Shown one piece after another: positions 35,766 to 42,784 of a stretch of 64,000 nt of DNA. Origin of the DNA: Sphingomonadales bacterium EhC05 (GTDB taxonomy: Bacteria > Pseudomonadota > Alphaproteobacteria > Sphingomonadales > Sphingomonadaceae); contig LXYP01000021.1 in assembly GCA_001650955.1 (NCBI GenBank), positions 1 through 64,000 of the forward strand. Reading direction: 5' to 3'. The notes below the pieces were generated by a model. It ran no database searches and was not told the origin of the DNA. It worked only from the letters and a program-made list of their open reading frames with translations. Position 1 is the stretch's first letter. Each line of letters begins with the position of its first letter. The position numbers were made by a program, and so were the translations under genes.

Positions 35766-36281
35766 GTGGAACAAATTGCGTTAGAATTGTCACGCGTGGC
35801 AAACTTGACCGATAAGCAGCGTGAATGCTTGCACCTTGTTGTCCTTAGAAAATCCTCGAAGGAAATTGCTCGTATTTTGAACATCTCCAAACCGGCGGTC
35901 GACCAACGCCTGGTTAGCGCGCGACGTGTGTTGGGTGCAGCGACCCGGGACGAAGCTGCTTTGATGTTCGCCAGGGCTGCGGGCACCTATGATCGGATAC
36001 TATACGACCCGGTATGTGTTCCATTCGACGATGGTTTCGGCCCACAAGAACCTCAGGACGAACGGTCTGAGTCGTTCATGCTGGAAGAAGTTTCCACTCC
36101 CTATGACTTCAATTCTGCGCATGAAAGCGATCTTTGGCCAAAAATCCTGAAGGAACCGGGAGGCGAACTTGGAACCGTTCAAAGAATAGCCATCATTGTC
36201 GGTTTGACCGTTGGAATTTTGGCAATTGTGTTGATCGGTTTATCCGTCTCCCAGTCTCTTTCGAGTTTGCTGGCTGCATAA
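35766..36281 (+). CDS. membrane-tethered protein with N-terminal LuxR-type HTH
   Basis: A protein of 171 residues starting at GTG. Residues 10-70 form a LuxR/sigma-4-like helix-turn-helix: LTDKQRECLHLVVLRKSSKE, then IARILNISKPAVDQRLVSAR. Residues 75-135 are an acidic linker (FGPQEPQDERSES). The C-terminal 30 residues contain one hydrophobic helix (IAIIVGLTVGILAIVLIGLSV). A LuxR helix-turn-helix at the N-terminus with a C-terminal membrane anchor is unusual; it suggests either a regulator that binds DNA at the membrane or one released by proteolysis. It begins a run of plus-strand genes up to 38745 that may be one operon. Confidence 0.7.
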   Translation: MEQIALELSRVANLTDKQRECLHLVVLRKSSKEIARILNISKPAVDQRLVSARRVLGAATRDEAALMFARAAGTYDRILYDPVCVPFDDGFGPQEPQDERSESFMLEEVSTPYDFNSAHESDLWPKILKEPGGELGTVQRIAIIVGLTVGILAIVLIGLSVSQSLSSLLAA

Positions 36282-36343
36282 ACCGCCAACAGGCACCGTT
36301 AAAATTTGTTCATCAAATTCGCGTTTCGCGGAAAGGATAAGAT

Positions 36344-36679
36344 ATGTCTTTTGAAATCGAAAAAGTCACTGATCAGTTGAGCTACGAAGTGCCTCAGACT
36401 GAAGCCGCCATTGACCAAGCACTTGTTTCCGTATCAAATCTAATGTCGACACTTGTTCAGGCTCGGTTGAATACCGGGGTACCGGCTATGACGGGGCAGG
36501 TTGCAATCCGACGTCTGGCCTCAGCCCAGAAGGCGTTGGTGGATGCGAGCAGTGATGTGTTGCGTGTACATGGTGAGTTGAAGAAAATCGGGACCGAACA
36601 CTGCATTGGCGACCTGCATGAATGTCCTCCCGCTCAAGCTTCTGCCAAAGACGCGGCTATTCTCTCGATTGTGGTCTAA
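36344..36679 (+). CDS. conserved-looking small protein, 111 residues
   Basis: Unrecognised. A helical soluble protein with a good ribosome site (AAAGGA), encoded 62 bases after the tethered LuxR-HTH gene. Features: QTEAAIDQALVSVSNLMSTL and QVAIRRLASAQKALVDASSD, two long amphipathic helices, then IGTEHCIGDLHECPPAQAS with two cysteines. The layout suggests a helical bundle that could bind a partner protein. Its position suggests a role with the tethered regulator; this is inference. Confidence 0.55.
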   Translation: MSFEIEKVTDQLSYEVPQTEAAIDQALVSVSNLMSTLVQARLNTGVPAMTGQVAIRRLASAQKALVDASSDVLRVHGELKKIGTEHCIGDLHECPPAQASAKDAAILSIVV

Positions 36680-36727
36680 TATGGTCCAATACTTGACTCA
36701 ATTGGTGCATCGTGTTCCTCTTCAAAA

Positions 36728-37168
36728 ATGCGGATTGCGCTATATTTATCCCTCCTCGTTGCAGCTATTCTATATGCATTGTTCCGAGGAGGGACTCCGG
36801 AAAGGATTCACGCTGGGATCCTTGTCGGCGCATCGATATCGGACACGGTCGTGCATATGTTCACGCCTGCCGAATATATGGTCATGGACCCGGGCCATGC
36901 AATTATTGACTCGGCTGCTTGGGTGGGGTTCTTCGCAGTCGCTCTCCGTGCGAACAGGTTTTGGCCATTATGGGTAGTTTCGCTACAAACTATTGCGGTC
37001 GTGGGTCATATCGCGAAACTGCTGGATGTATCGATAGCTCCTTTGGCCTACGCGATTATGCAGGCCGCTTCTTCTTACCCCCTGCTGATCGCTCTGATGA
37101 TAGGGACTTATTGCCACCAGAAGAGGTTGAAAGCGAACGGGATCGATCCGCCCTGGCGCAGCTTCTAG
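36728..37168 (+). CDS. small integral membrane protein, 146 residues
   Basis: Unrecognised. Four to five hydrophobic helices: IALYLSLLVAAILYALF at the N-terminus, the segment AAWVGFFAVALRANRFWPLW, then TIAVVGHIAKLLDVSIAPLA and YPLLIALMIGTYC. His and Asp residues lie within or next to helices (VVHMFTPAEY, MDPGHAIID), which might bind a metal or heme, but no known motif is matched. The 3' end overlaps the RadC-like gene in another frame, so the two are probably co-translated. Confidence 0.6.
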   Translation: MRIALYLSLLVAAILYALFRGGTPERIHAGILVGASISDTVVHMFTPAEYMVMDPGHAIIDSAAWVGFFAVALRANRFWPLWVVSLQTIAVVGHIAKLLDVSIAPLAYAIMQAASSYPLLIALMIGTYCHQKRLKANGIDPPWRSF

Positions 37169-37737
37169 CGTCGGTCGCTCCGGAACAGGCTCATAGTCTC
37201 GCTGTATTGTTGCTCAACGAATTTGGCTCGATTGGCCGTATGCTGTGCGTATCAGAAGAGGCGTTACGACGAGTAGCAGGAGCGAATGAGGCTGTTGTCA
37301 AACTGTTGACGGCAACTGAAAAAGTGCTTTTGGCCCAGCTGCGGAATCAAATGCCGCAGAAGTTGATATCAACGACCGATCAGAAACTGATCAAATATCT
37401 GCAGGGGAGCATGGGACCGAGATCGACCGAGATGATGCGTGTTTTGTTTCTAGACAACGCAAAATATTTGATCAGTGATCAAGAATTCGGAACCGGTTCG
37501 CCAAAACGCTTGTTTGTGCAGCCGCGGTCTATTCTGAAGCGGGCGCTCGAGCTGGATGCAAGCGGGATAATCTTGGTGCATAATCATCCCGGCGGTGACA
37601 CGATTCCCAGCAAATCTGATGTGAAATTTACAATGTCAATCAAGATGCTTTGTAATGAACTGGACATCAGTTTGCACGATCACATCATTATTTCCAGTAA
37701 CCATTGGTCGAGCTTCAGAAAGATCAAGCTCCTATGA
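37111..37737 (+). CDS. RadC-like JAB (MPN+) domain protein
   Basis: A RadC/DUF2466 family protein of about 208 residues. The N-terminal part is a helix-hairpin-helix-like region (LLLNEFGSIGRMLCVSEEAL), followed by the JAB domain with its complete metal-site motif VHNHPGGDTIPSKSD (His-x-His, Ser, Asp). Despite the name, a DNA repair role for RadC is not supported; the domain suggests a metalloprotease or a structural relative. The start is uncertain: TTG at 37111 is preceded by AGGGA, and a longer frame runs back to 36919 across the membrane-protein gene. The stop overlaps the next gene (ATGA). Confidence 0.8.
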   Translation: MPPEEVESERDRSALAQLLASVAPEQAHSLAVLLLNEFGSIGRMLCVSEEALRRVAGANEAVVKLLTATEKVLLAQLRNQMPQKLISTTDQKLIKYLQGSMGPRSTEMMRVLFLDNAKYLISDQEFGTGSPKRLFVQPRSILKRALELDASGIILVHNHPGGDTIPSKSDVKFTMSIKMLCNELDISLHDHIIISSNHWSSFRKIKLL

Positions 37738-38108
37738 TTTCCGAAGATTCGCTCAGTGTTGTTGATTGTGCGAAGCGATTGCTTCGCATGATGAGGAGGC
37801 GCGAATCCTATCTACCCAATGGTCAGATTTTTGGAGATCCGGCTTTGGCACTACTTCTTGAAGTATATGTTGCCTCCGAGGAAAACGGGTGTGTCGCGAT
37901 GTCCACTCTTTGTGAGGGTCTGAAAAAGCCCGTGGCCATAACATCTCGGTGGATTGCGATATTGCAGGATGAAGGTCTGGTCGTTAAGTGTAATACTTAT
38001 CTTGAACAGTCCGGTGACTGCGTTGAGATAACGGATAAAGCGCGCACTATTTGCCAAGAATATTTGACAGTATCCAATGTTGAACTGGCAGATTATGGTA
38101 TACACTAA
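37734..38108 (+). CDS. small MarR-like winged-helix protein
   Basis: A protein of about 124 residues whose ATG overlaps the RadC-like stop codon. A winged helix is visible at residues 35-105: PALALLLEVYVASEENGCVA, then MSTLCEGLKKPVAITSRWIA as helix-turn-helix, and LQDEGLVVKCNTYLEQSGDC as wing. The layout matches the protein at 33337-33741, especially a basic N-terminus before GDPALAL-like helices. It is probably a DNA-binding regulator of its own operon; no effector is suggested. Confidence 0.62.
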   Translation: MISEDSLSVVDCAKRLLRMMRRRESYLPNGQIFGDPALALLLEVYVASEENGCVAMSTLCEGLKKPVAITSRWIAILQDEGLVVKCNTYLEQSGDCVEITDKARTICQEYLTVSNVELADYGIH

Positions 38109-38139
38109 TTGCTAATTTAGCTGTGGTCGGGAGAGATTA

Positions 38140-38745
38140 GTGGAGTTTGTGTATCGTGAAGTGCAAGCAGTCTTAACGCACAAACACAATATTGCAGGTG
38201 CAAATCTGACTGCGTTTCGAGGCAGAATCCAGCATATGCAGCGCCTTGGCTTCCCATCTGGCGTTAACACGGGCAAGGGCAATCCGGTTCGCTACACATG
38301 GCGTGAGCTATTGCTTTTGGGCCTTGCTTTTGAATATGTCGAAATAGGCGCTACGCCTGATCGAAGCGTCGCAGAAATCAGCAAATTCGAAGATACGCTG
38401 CTCGCTGGCATTTGCGAGATGATATTGGCGAAGCCGCAATTGGATGATGTGGGTTCTGCCAAATGTTTTCTTTTGGCTGACCTATCCGCACTGCTGACAC
38501 TCAAGGTCGAGGAACGATGGCATCAACAGTGTAGCATTTTGACGATCGAAGACATCAATCGGATGTTGTCCGCTCAAGGCGATGATGCGTATCGGTCACC
38601 ATATACAATAGTTGATCTGCGACAGTTTCTGGGCGGCTTGACGTCCAGCGTTATTGACGTTTGTGGATTGGATAACCGGATTGTTGCGAGCGATATCAAA
38701 GCATGGGCGTTTCGCGAAGCTTCTGTTGGGGCTGAACTAATTTAA
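38140..38745 (+). CDS. putative MerR-like DNA-binding protein, 201 residues
   Basis: Starts at GTG after GGGAGAGA, 31 bases after the winged-helix gene. Residues 25-75 (FRGRIQHMQRLGFPSGVNTG then RYTWRELLLLGLAFEYVEIG) resemble MerR-type winged-helix proteins found in sphingomonads, where a short HTH reads a promoter; this is a recollection. The C-terminal ~120 residues are helical and may sense a ligand or dimerise (ILAKPQLDDVGSAKCFLLAD). It ends the plus-strand run that begins with the tethered LuxR-HTH gene. Confidence 0.5.
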   Translation: MEFVYREVQAVLTHKHNIAGANLTAFRGRIQHMQRLGFPSGVNTGKGNPVRYTWRELLLLGLAFEYVEIGATPDRSVAEISKFEDTLLAGICEMILAKPQLDDVGSAKCFLLADLSALLTLKVEERWHQQCSILTIEDINRMLSAQGDDAYRSPYTIVDLRQFLGGLTSSVIDVCGLDNRIVASDIKAWAFREASVGAELI

Positions 38746-38854
38746 GCGCAATATTTGGTCCTCCCTGTCGCATTTGTGCACCAGCAGGTTAAATCTGCTC
38801 CGTTTTGACCGTTACCGATTCTGAGCCTCTGATTATGTTTCAGCGGCCGAGGAG

Positions 38855-39172
38855 TTGGCGGCTATCTTGCAGATATCGATCTTTCGAGCGTTTCATCGAA
38901 AACTGCCGTCCCGTTTGGTCGCCGGATTGCTGCTGTTCAATCCTCTGGTTGTTCATGCCATGAGTGCGGAAACAGCAGACGATCAGGCGGCATCAGTACG
39001 TGCGAAGACCACCGCGATAATCCAAAATGGGTTTGAACTGACACAGGACGGATCTTTTAAATCCAAGCTCAAAAATGATCATGACCTGATGCAAGTCAGT
39101 ATTCAAAATTGTGATAGAGAGTCGCTGGAGATCGACGAAAAATGTGTGCTAACGATATATGAGTTGCAATAG
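38855..39172 (+). CDS. small exported protein, 105 residues
   Basis: Unrecognised. The first ~36 residues look like a signal peptide (FHRKLPSRLVAGLLLFNPLV, then VHAMSA as probable cut). The mature part is short and acidic with two cysteines (QNCDRESLEIDEKC) that could form a disulphide in the periplasm. The frame starts at TTG 38855, with GAGGAG too close for a normal ribosome site, so the true start may lie elsewhere. Confidence 0.4.
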   Translation: MAAILQISIFRAFHRKLPSRLVAGLLLFNPLVVHAMSAETADDQAASVRAKTTAIIQNGFELTQDGSFKSKLKNDHDLMQVSIQNCDRESLEIDEKCVLTIYELQ

Positions 39173-39236
39173 ATGTCTAGAATTGTTGCACTGGATTATG
39201 AAATGGATGGATCGAAAATCATCAGTAAAATTCTGT

Positions 39237-39404
39237 CTATAATTTAGGGCTGGCGGTATCTGCCTGTTTCAACGCGGCGATCGCCTCTTCGACTTTTATC
39301 GCAGGAATAGCGAGACCGATATCATCGAGAATAGTCAAAATATCTTCAAGTTTTTTGATCAAACTTTCAACTTCAATATCGCTATTTTCCATTTTTATCG
39401 ACAT
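39237..39404 (-). CDS. small helical protein, 55 residues, paralogue of 35347-35532
   Basis: Found by translating the minus strand: MSIKMENSDIEVESLIKKLE, then DILTILDDIGLAIPAIKVEE, then AIAALKQADTASPKL. TGAGGAAA lies just before the ATG. It shares the pattern L..L...LD.(I/L).LA(I/L)PA(I/V)K(V/I).EAI..L with the 61-residue protein encoded at 35347-35532, a similarity too strong for chance. Two copies flank the regulator/RadC cluster, both on the opposite strand. Function unknown; it is a likely two-helix hairpin. Confidence 0.7.
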   Translation of the reverse strand: MSIKMENSDIEVESLIKKLEDILTILDDIGLAIPAIKVEEAIAALKQADTASPKL

Positions 39405-39682
39405 AAATTTCCTCAAGCGAATAGTCTGGGAAAATCGCCTATGGGGCGTATCAGAATGAATCCGAAAATTTATAATTTACCCAATAGCGATGTGACGCAT
39501 TAGTTGCAGAAGCTATCACTTTCAATAAAAATTGCTGGTTTCTGAGATGATCTGATATTTAGATACCTAAATTGACAAATTGGGTCATGAAATCGAACCA
39601 ATTCACGTGTCGGTAGAAGCGAGATGAGGAGAGCATTTCCGTTCAAATTGGAAGTCATCTTCATCCGAGTGAACATTTCGCT

Positions 39683-39709
39683 TTAAGATTTTTCCCTTTC
39701 CGCCGTTAA
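39683..39709 (+). promoter_or_regulatory. sigma-28 (FliA) type promoter upstream of sthA and the cytosolic diguanylate cyclase
   Basis: TTAA (39683-39686), 15 bases, GCCGTTAA (39702-39709), identical in motif and spacing to the candidate flagellin promoter. Transcription would start near 39716, 16 bases before the ATG at 39732, with AAAGGA between. Confidence 0.65.
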
Positions 39710-39731
39710 CCATATGGCAAAAGGAAAAAAC

Positions 39732-41153
39732 ATGACTGATTTTGATTATGACTTCGTAGTGATTGGCGGAGGACCTGCCGGTCGACGAGCTGCAATCCAA
39801 GCGTCAAAGCTCGGCAAATCCGTTGCGATTGTCGATGATCAAAGAATGATTGGAGGTGTGTCCGTTCATACGGGAACCCTGCCATCGAAAACGATCAGAG
39901 AATCAGTCTTGTCTCTCACCGGTTGGCGCGATCAATATTTCAAGTCCGGGCGCTCGCGGAGCAGTTCGGATATGACCAAGACTTCTATCAATTCTCGCTT
40001 GGCGACCACATTGGGCGATGAGGTGGAAGTTATCGACAGTCAGCTATCGCGCAACAACATCGCCATGCTCAAGGGGAAAGCGAAATTTTCCGGGCTGAAC
40101 AAGCTGGCCGTATCACAATGCGTGCAAGGAAAAACGACAAGCTATTCGGTGACCGCTGAAAAATTCTTGATCGCGGTCGGAACAAAGCCCTATCGTCCCA
40201 AAAGCATCCCATTCAATGGCACCACGGTTGTCGATAGCGACAGCATCGCAGCCAATTTGCCGATACCAAAAAGTATCATCGTGGTCGGCGGTGGCGTAAT
40301 CGGTCTGGAATATGCGACGATATTCTCCACTCTCGAAATTCCCGTGACGGTGATCGAAGCGCGAGAGAAAATTCTCGAATTCATCGATCACGATATTGTG
40401 GCCAATTTTACTCATCAACTCTTCGAACGTGGGATCAGTCTTCGTCTCGGTAAAAAGATCGAAAAAATCTCGCTGGATGATGAGGGCAGTCCGACCGTTA
40501 TCCTGGATGATGGCCGGCAGCTGAAGTCCGAAATGCTTCTGTTCACGGCAGGGCGTGTAGGGTCAGTGGGCAAGCTCGGTTTGGAGAAAGTGGGTATTGA
40601 ACCAGATAGCCGCGGACGGATATCGGTGGATAAGGATACGCTGCAAACGTCCCAGCCACATATTTACGCGGCCGGCGACATTATCGGTTTTCCAGCATTG
40701 GCGTCGACCTCAATGGAGCAGGGCAGGCAAGCTGCATGCGACGCTTTTGGTGTGCCGATTAGAAATACAGCGAATAGTTTTCCGCTGGGAATCTATTCGA
40801 TCCCTGAAATTGCCAGCATCGGCATGTCGGAGGAAGATGCCAGAGATAATGGCTTCCAGGTCGAAATCGGAGTTGCGCGTTTTCAGGAAACATCGCGTGG
40901 TCATATTCTTGGCAGTTGCAAGGGTATGCTCAAATGCATTTTCGACCTCAATGATCGAAAACTACTCGGCGTGCATATCGTTGGAGAAGGCGCCACAGAA
41001 TTAATCCATATCGGGCAAGCGGTGATCAACCTAAATGGCGGAATCGATTATCTATCCGACAATGTTTTCAACTTTCCGACGCTTGCCGAAGCCTACAAAG
41101 TTGCTGCGTTGGATGCCTATAACAGAATGCCAAGATCTAGGATGAGTGCTTAA
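39732..41153 (+). CDS. sthA: soluble pyridine nucleotide transhydrogenase
   Basis: A FAD flavoprotein of about 473 residues that moves reducing equivalents between NADPH and NAD+. The ATG at 39732 follows AAAGGA. FAD site: DFVVIGGGPAGRRAAIQASK; NAD(P) site: IIVVGGGVIGLEYATIFST; FAD-ribityl site: PHIYAAGDIIGFPALAS; C-terminal dimer helix FNFPTLAEAYKVAALDAYNR. Instead of the redox Cys pair of lipoamide dehydrogenases it has GGVSVHTGTLPSKTIRE, which is the SthA pattern. The next gene starts one base after its stop. It lies in a regulatory rather than metabolic context and downstream of a FliA-type promoter, which is unexpected for this enzyme. Confidence 0.9.
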   Translation: MTDFDYDFVVIGGGPAGRRAAIQASKLGKSVAIVDDQRMIGGVSVHTGTLPSKTIRESVLSLTGWRDQYFKSGRSRSSSDMTKTSINSRLATTLGDEVEVIDSQLSRNNIAMLKGKAKFSGLNKLAVSQCVQGKTTSYSVTAEKFLIAVGTKPYRPKSIPFNGTTVVDSDSIAANLPIPKSIIVVGGGVIGLEYATIFSTLEIPVTVIEAREKILEFIDHDIVANFTHQLFERGISLRLGKKIEKISLDDEGSPTVILDDGRQLKSEMLLFTAGRVGSVGKLGLEKVGIEPDSRGRISVDKDTLQTSQPHIYAAGDIIGFPALASTSMEQGRQAACDAFGVPIRNTANSFPLGIYSIPEIASIGMSEEDARDNGFQVEIGVARFQETSRGHILGSCKGMLKCIFDLNDRKLLGVHIVGEGATELIHIGQAVINLNGGIDYLSDNVFNFPTLAEAYKVAALDAYNRMPRSRMSA

Positions 41154-41154
41154 C

Positions 41155-42240
41155 ATGAAAATTGATATCAAGAACATCTTGACCTCCTACTTTAATGAAG
41201 AAGGCGAGAAAATGGCGTGCCCAGTGTGCACGGATGAAGATAGTGAATATTCCCAGCTGTTGGAGATCGCTAATTTTCTTGAACAGCATAAGCTTTCACT
41301 GAGACCCGAAAACCTAGAGCTTGCCTGGCAATATATTTGCTCGTCAAACATGGAGCTGAAAGCTGAACTGGATAGAGTTGCAGCCCTTTTTCAGCTCAAT
41401 GATCAATCTGCACTCGAAATTTACCGGAAACATTTCAAGTCCGATATCGGTGAGCAGATCGATAGAATTATTCGACAAGCGGTCGAGCAAATTCACAACA
41501 CCTCGGAAATCATCAACGATGGCAATGAGAATGCGATAGAACATGAAAGCGCATTGATCAAACAGGCGGACAATATCCGAGGCGGAAAAGGCAGCGTCGA
41601 TATCGCAATTCAAAAATTGCTCGATCTTTCCCGTTTGATGGTTGAATCAACTCGTGAAAATCGGGAACAGATATTGCAGACGAATATGAAGCTTGCCGAA
41701 TTGCAATCTGAACTTGAAGTTGCAAGAAATGAAGCTGATTGTGATAAGTTGACGCGGCTTCCAAACCGCCGAAAATTTGATCGAATTCTAGATATCGTAA
41801 TCAAGAAATTCGAAAATGAACAGCAGCCGTTCGTTTTGGCATTTGTCGATGTCGACCATTTCAAGCGCGTCAATGACACATTCGGTCATGAATGCGGCGA
41901 CCGCGTTCTGCGCTTGGTTGCAGATGAATTGATGCTGCTTTCCAACAGTCGATGCCATACATCGCGCTATGGCGGCGAAGAATTTGCTATTATTTTTGAG
42001 GATGACAATCTCGACAGCGTAATGAAAAAAGTCGATAAATGCCGTGAAGCATTTGCCAAAAGATCGCTTGTCGACGTTGAATCAGGAAAAGCCGTTGGTC
42101 ATGTCACATTCTCCGCTGGCATCGCGCAGTGCTTGCCAGGGGACACAAAGCAAGCAATTCTTCGGAAAGCAGATTTGGCGCTATATGAAGCGAAATCCGG
42201 CGGCAGAAACATGGTGCTCAAATATTCTAACGGCCATTAA
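41155..42240 (+). CDS. cytosolic diguanylate cyclase (GGDEF) coupled to sthA
   Basis: Makes cyclic di-GMP; about 361 residues, soluble. The ATG lies one base after the sthA stop, so translation is surely coupled. The N-terminal ~185 residues are helical, with MACPVCTDEDSEYSQLLEIA near the start and a long coiled coil before the catalytic domain (LMVESTRENREQILQTNMKL). The CPVC pair could bind a metal or respond to redox state. The GGDEF domain runs from DKLTRLPNRRKFDRIL through VDVDHFKRVNDTFGHECGD to SRYGGEEFAIIFE, with intact GGEEF near residue 273. No inhibitory RxxD site is present. A redox-linked input through SthA would be attractive but is speculation. Confidence 0.88.
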   Translation: MKIDIKNILTSYFNEEGEKMACPVCTDEDSEYSQLLEIANFLEQHKLSLRPENLELAWQYICSSNMELKAELDRVAALFQLNDQSALEIYRKHFKSDIGEQIDRIIRQAVEQIHNTSEIINDGNENAIEHESALIKQADNIRGGKGSVDIAIQKLLDLSRLMVESTRENREQILQTNMKLAELQSELEVARNEADCDKLTRLPNRRKFDRILDIVIKKFENEQQPFVLAFVDVDHFKRVNDTFGHECGDRVLRLVADELMLLSNSRCHTSRYGGEEFAIIFEDDNLDSVMKKVDKCREAFAKRSLVDVESGKAVGHVTFSAGIAQCLPGDTKQAILRKADLALYEAKSGGRNMVLKYSNGH

Positions 42241-42517
42241 AGGCACAGGCCTTTTCAAAGCTGTTATATGTAGTCCTGTACTCGCTATAGATTACTGACA
42301 TCTTGTCGTAGTCTGGCAGGCACACACTGGAATCGCTATACTCCCAGATGCAGTAACGATATTTCTCGACTGCTGAGACCAATTTATTCTTTTGGTCACG
42401 CTCTAGTTGCGTCTGCTCACCACATTCCAAGATAACAGAGATCACATCTGTGCTCGCTTCTCCGTCCGTCGAGGAAACGAGTAATAATGACGCGACAGAC
42501 AATAGCATTGTTCGCAT
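42227..42517 (-). CDS. small exported Cys-containing protein
   Basis: Unrecognised protein of about 96 residues starting at 42517 (MRTMLLSVASLLLVSSTDGEA) with a signal peptide probably cut after GEA. The mature part has four cysteines (LECGEQTQ, YRYCIWEY, SSVCLPDY, EKACAFNG) that could form two disulphides, as in periplasmic lysozyme-inhibitor-like or other small proteins; no family is claimed. Its 3' end overlaps the diguanylate cyclase stop by 14 bases on the opposite strand. Its leader contains the strong hairpin at 42536-42567. Confidence 0.5.
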   Translation of the reverse strand: MRTMLLSVASLLLVSSTDGEASTDVISVILECGEQTQLERDQKNKLVSAVEKYRYCIWEYSDSSVCLPDYDKMSVIYSEYRTTYNSFEKACAFNGR

Positions 42518-42535
42518 AATCGTACCTCTCATGAA

Positions 42536-42567
42536 TTGGGTAGGACGAATTTTTCCGTCCTACCCAA
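42536..42567 (-). other. 12-base-pair hairpin in the leader of the exported-protein gene
   Basis: TTGGGTAGGACG (42536-42547) and CGTCCTACCCAA (42556-42567) form a perfect stem with an eight-base loop. It lies immediately upstream of the ribosome site (GAGAGG) of the gene starting at 42517. No T-run follows on the minus strand, so it is unlike a simple terminator. A translational or RNA-stability element is possible. Confidence 0.5.
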
Positions 42568-42604
42568 GCTTGAAGAGCGCATACCAGGTGCACTGCGTTC
42601 ACCA

Positions 42605-42727
42605 AGATCCAAGCCTGCGGGGGCTAGCGGATCTTGCTAGAAAGTTTTTTCGCTTTCTATTCAGGCTATATCCGAATCGGGGCGATTTAGAGCAACTCAT
42701 ATCCCCCTCATTCTGAGAGGATATGAG
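42605..42727. other. run of further stem-loops downstream of motB
   Basis: AGATCC...GGATCT with inner AGCC/GGCT (42605-42634), TAGAAAG...CTTTCTA (42638-42659) and CTCATATCC...GGATATGAG (42696-42727). The last may end transcription of the flagellar operon that stops at motB (42785). Together with the hairpin at 42536 they make this interval unusually structured. Confidence 0.45.
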
Positions 42728-42784
42728 GATATTATATCCATAATGAATGTTATTATCAGCGCGGTTGGCGAGCTGCTATGATGT

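Noticed and set aside
36278-36310. ACCGTTAA with upstream TAAA as FliA-type promoter before the 111-residue protein
   Set aside because: The spacer is about 12 bases and the first G is missing.
36919-37110. Extended N-terminus of the RadC-like protein
   Set aside because: The extension is out of frame within the membrane-protein gene and lacks similarity to RadC; a start near 37111 is more consistent, though TTG is not proven.
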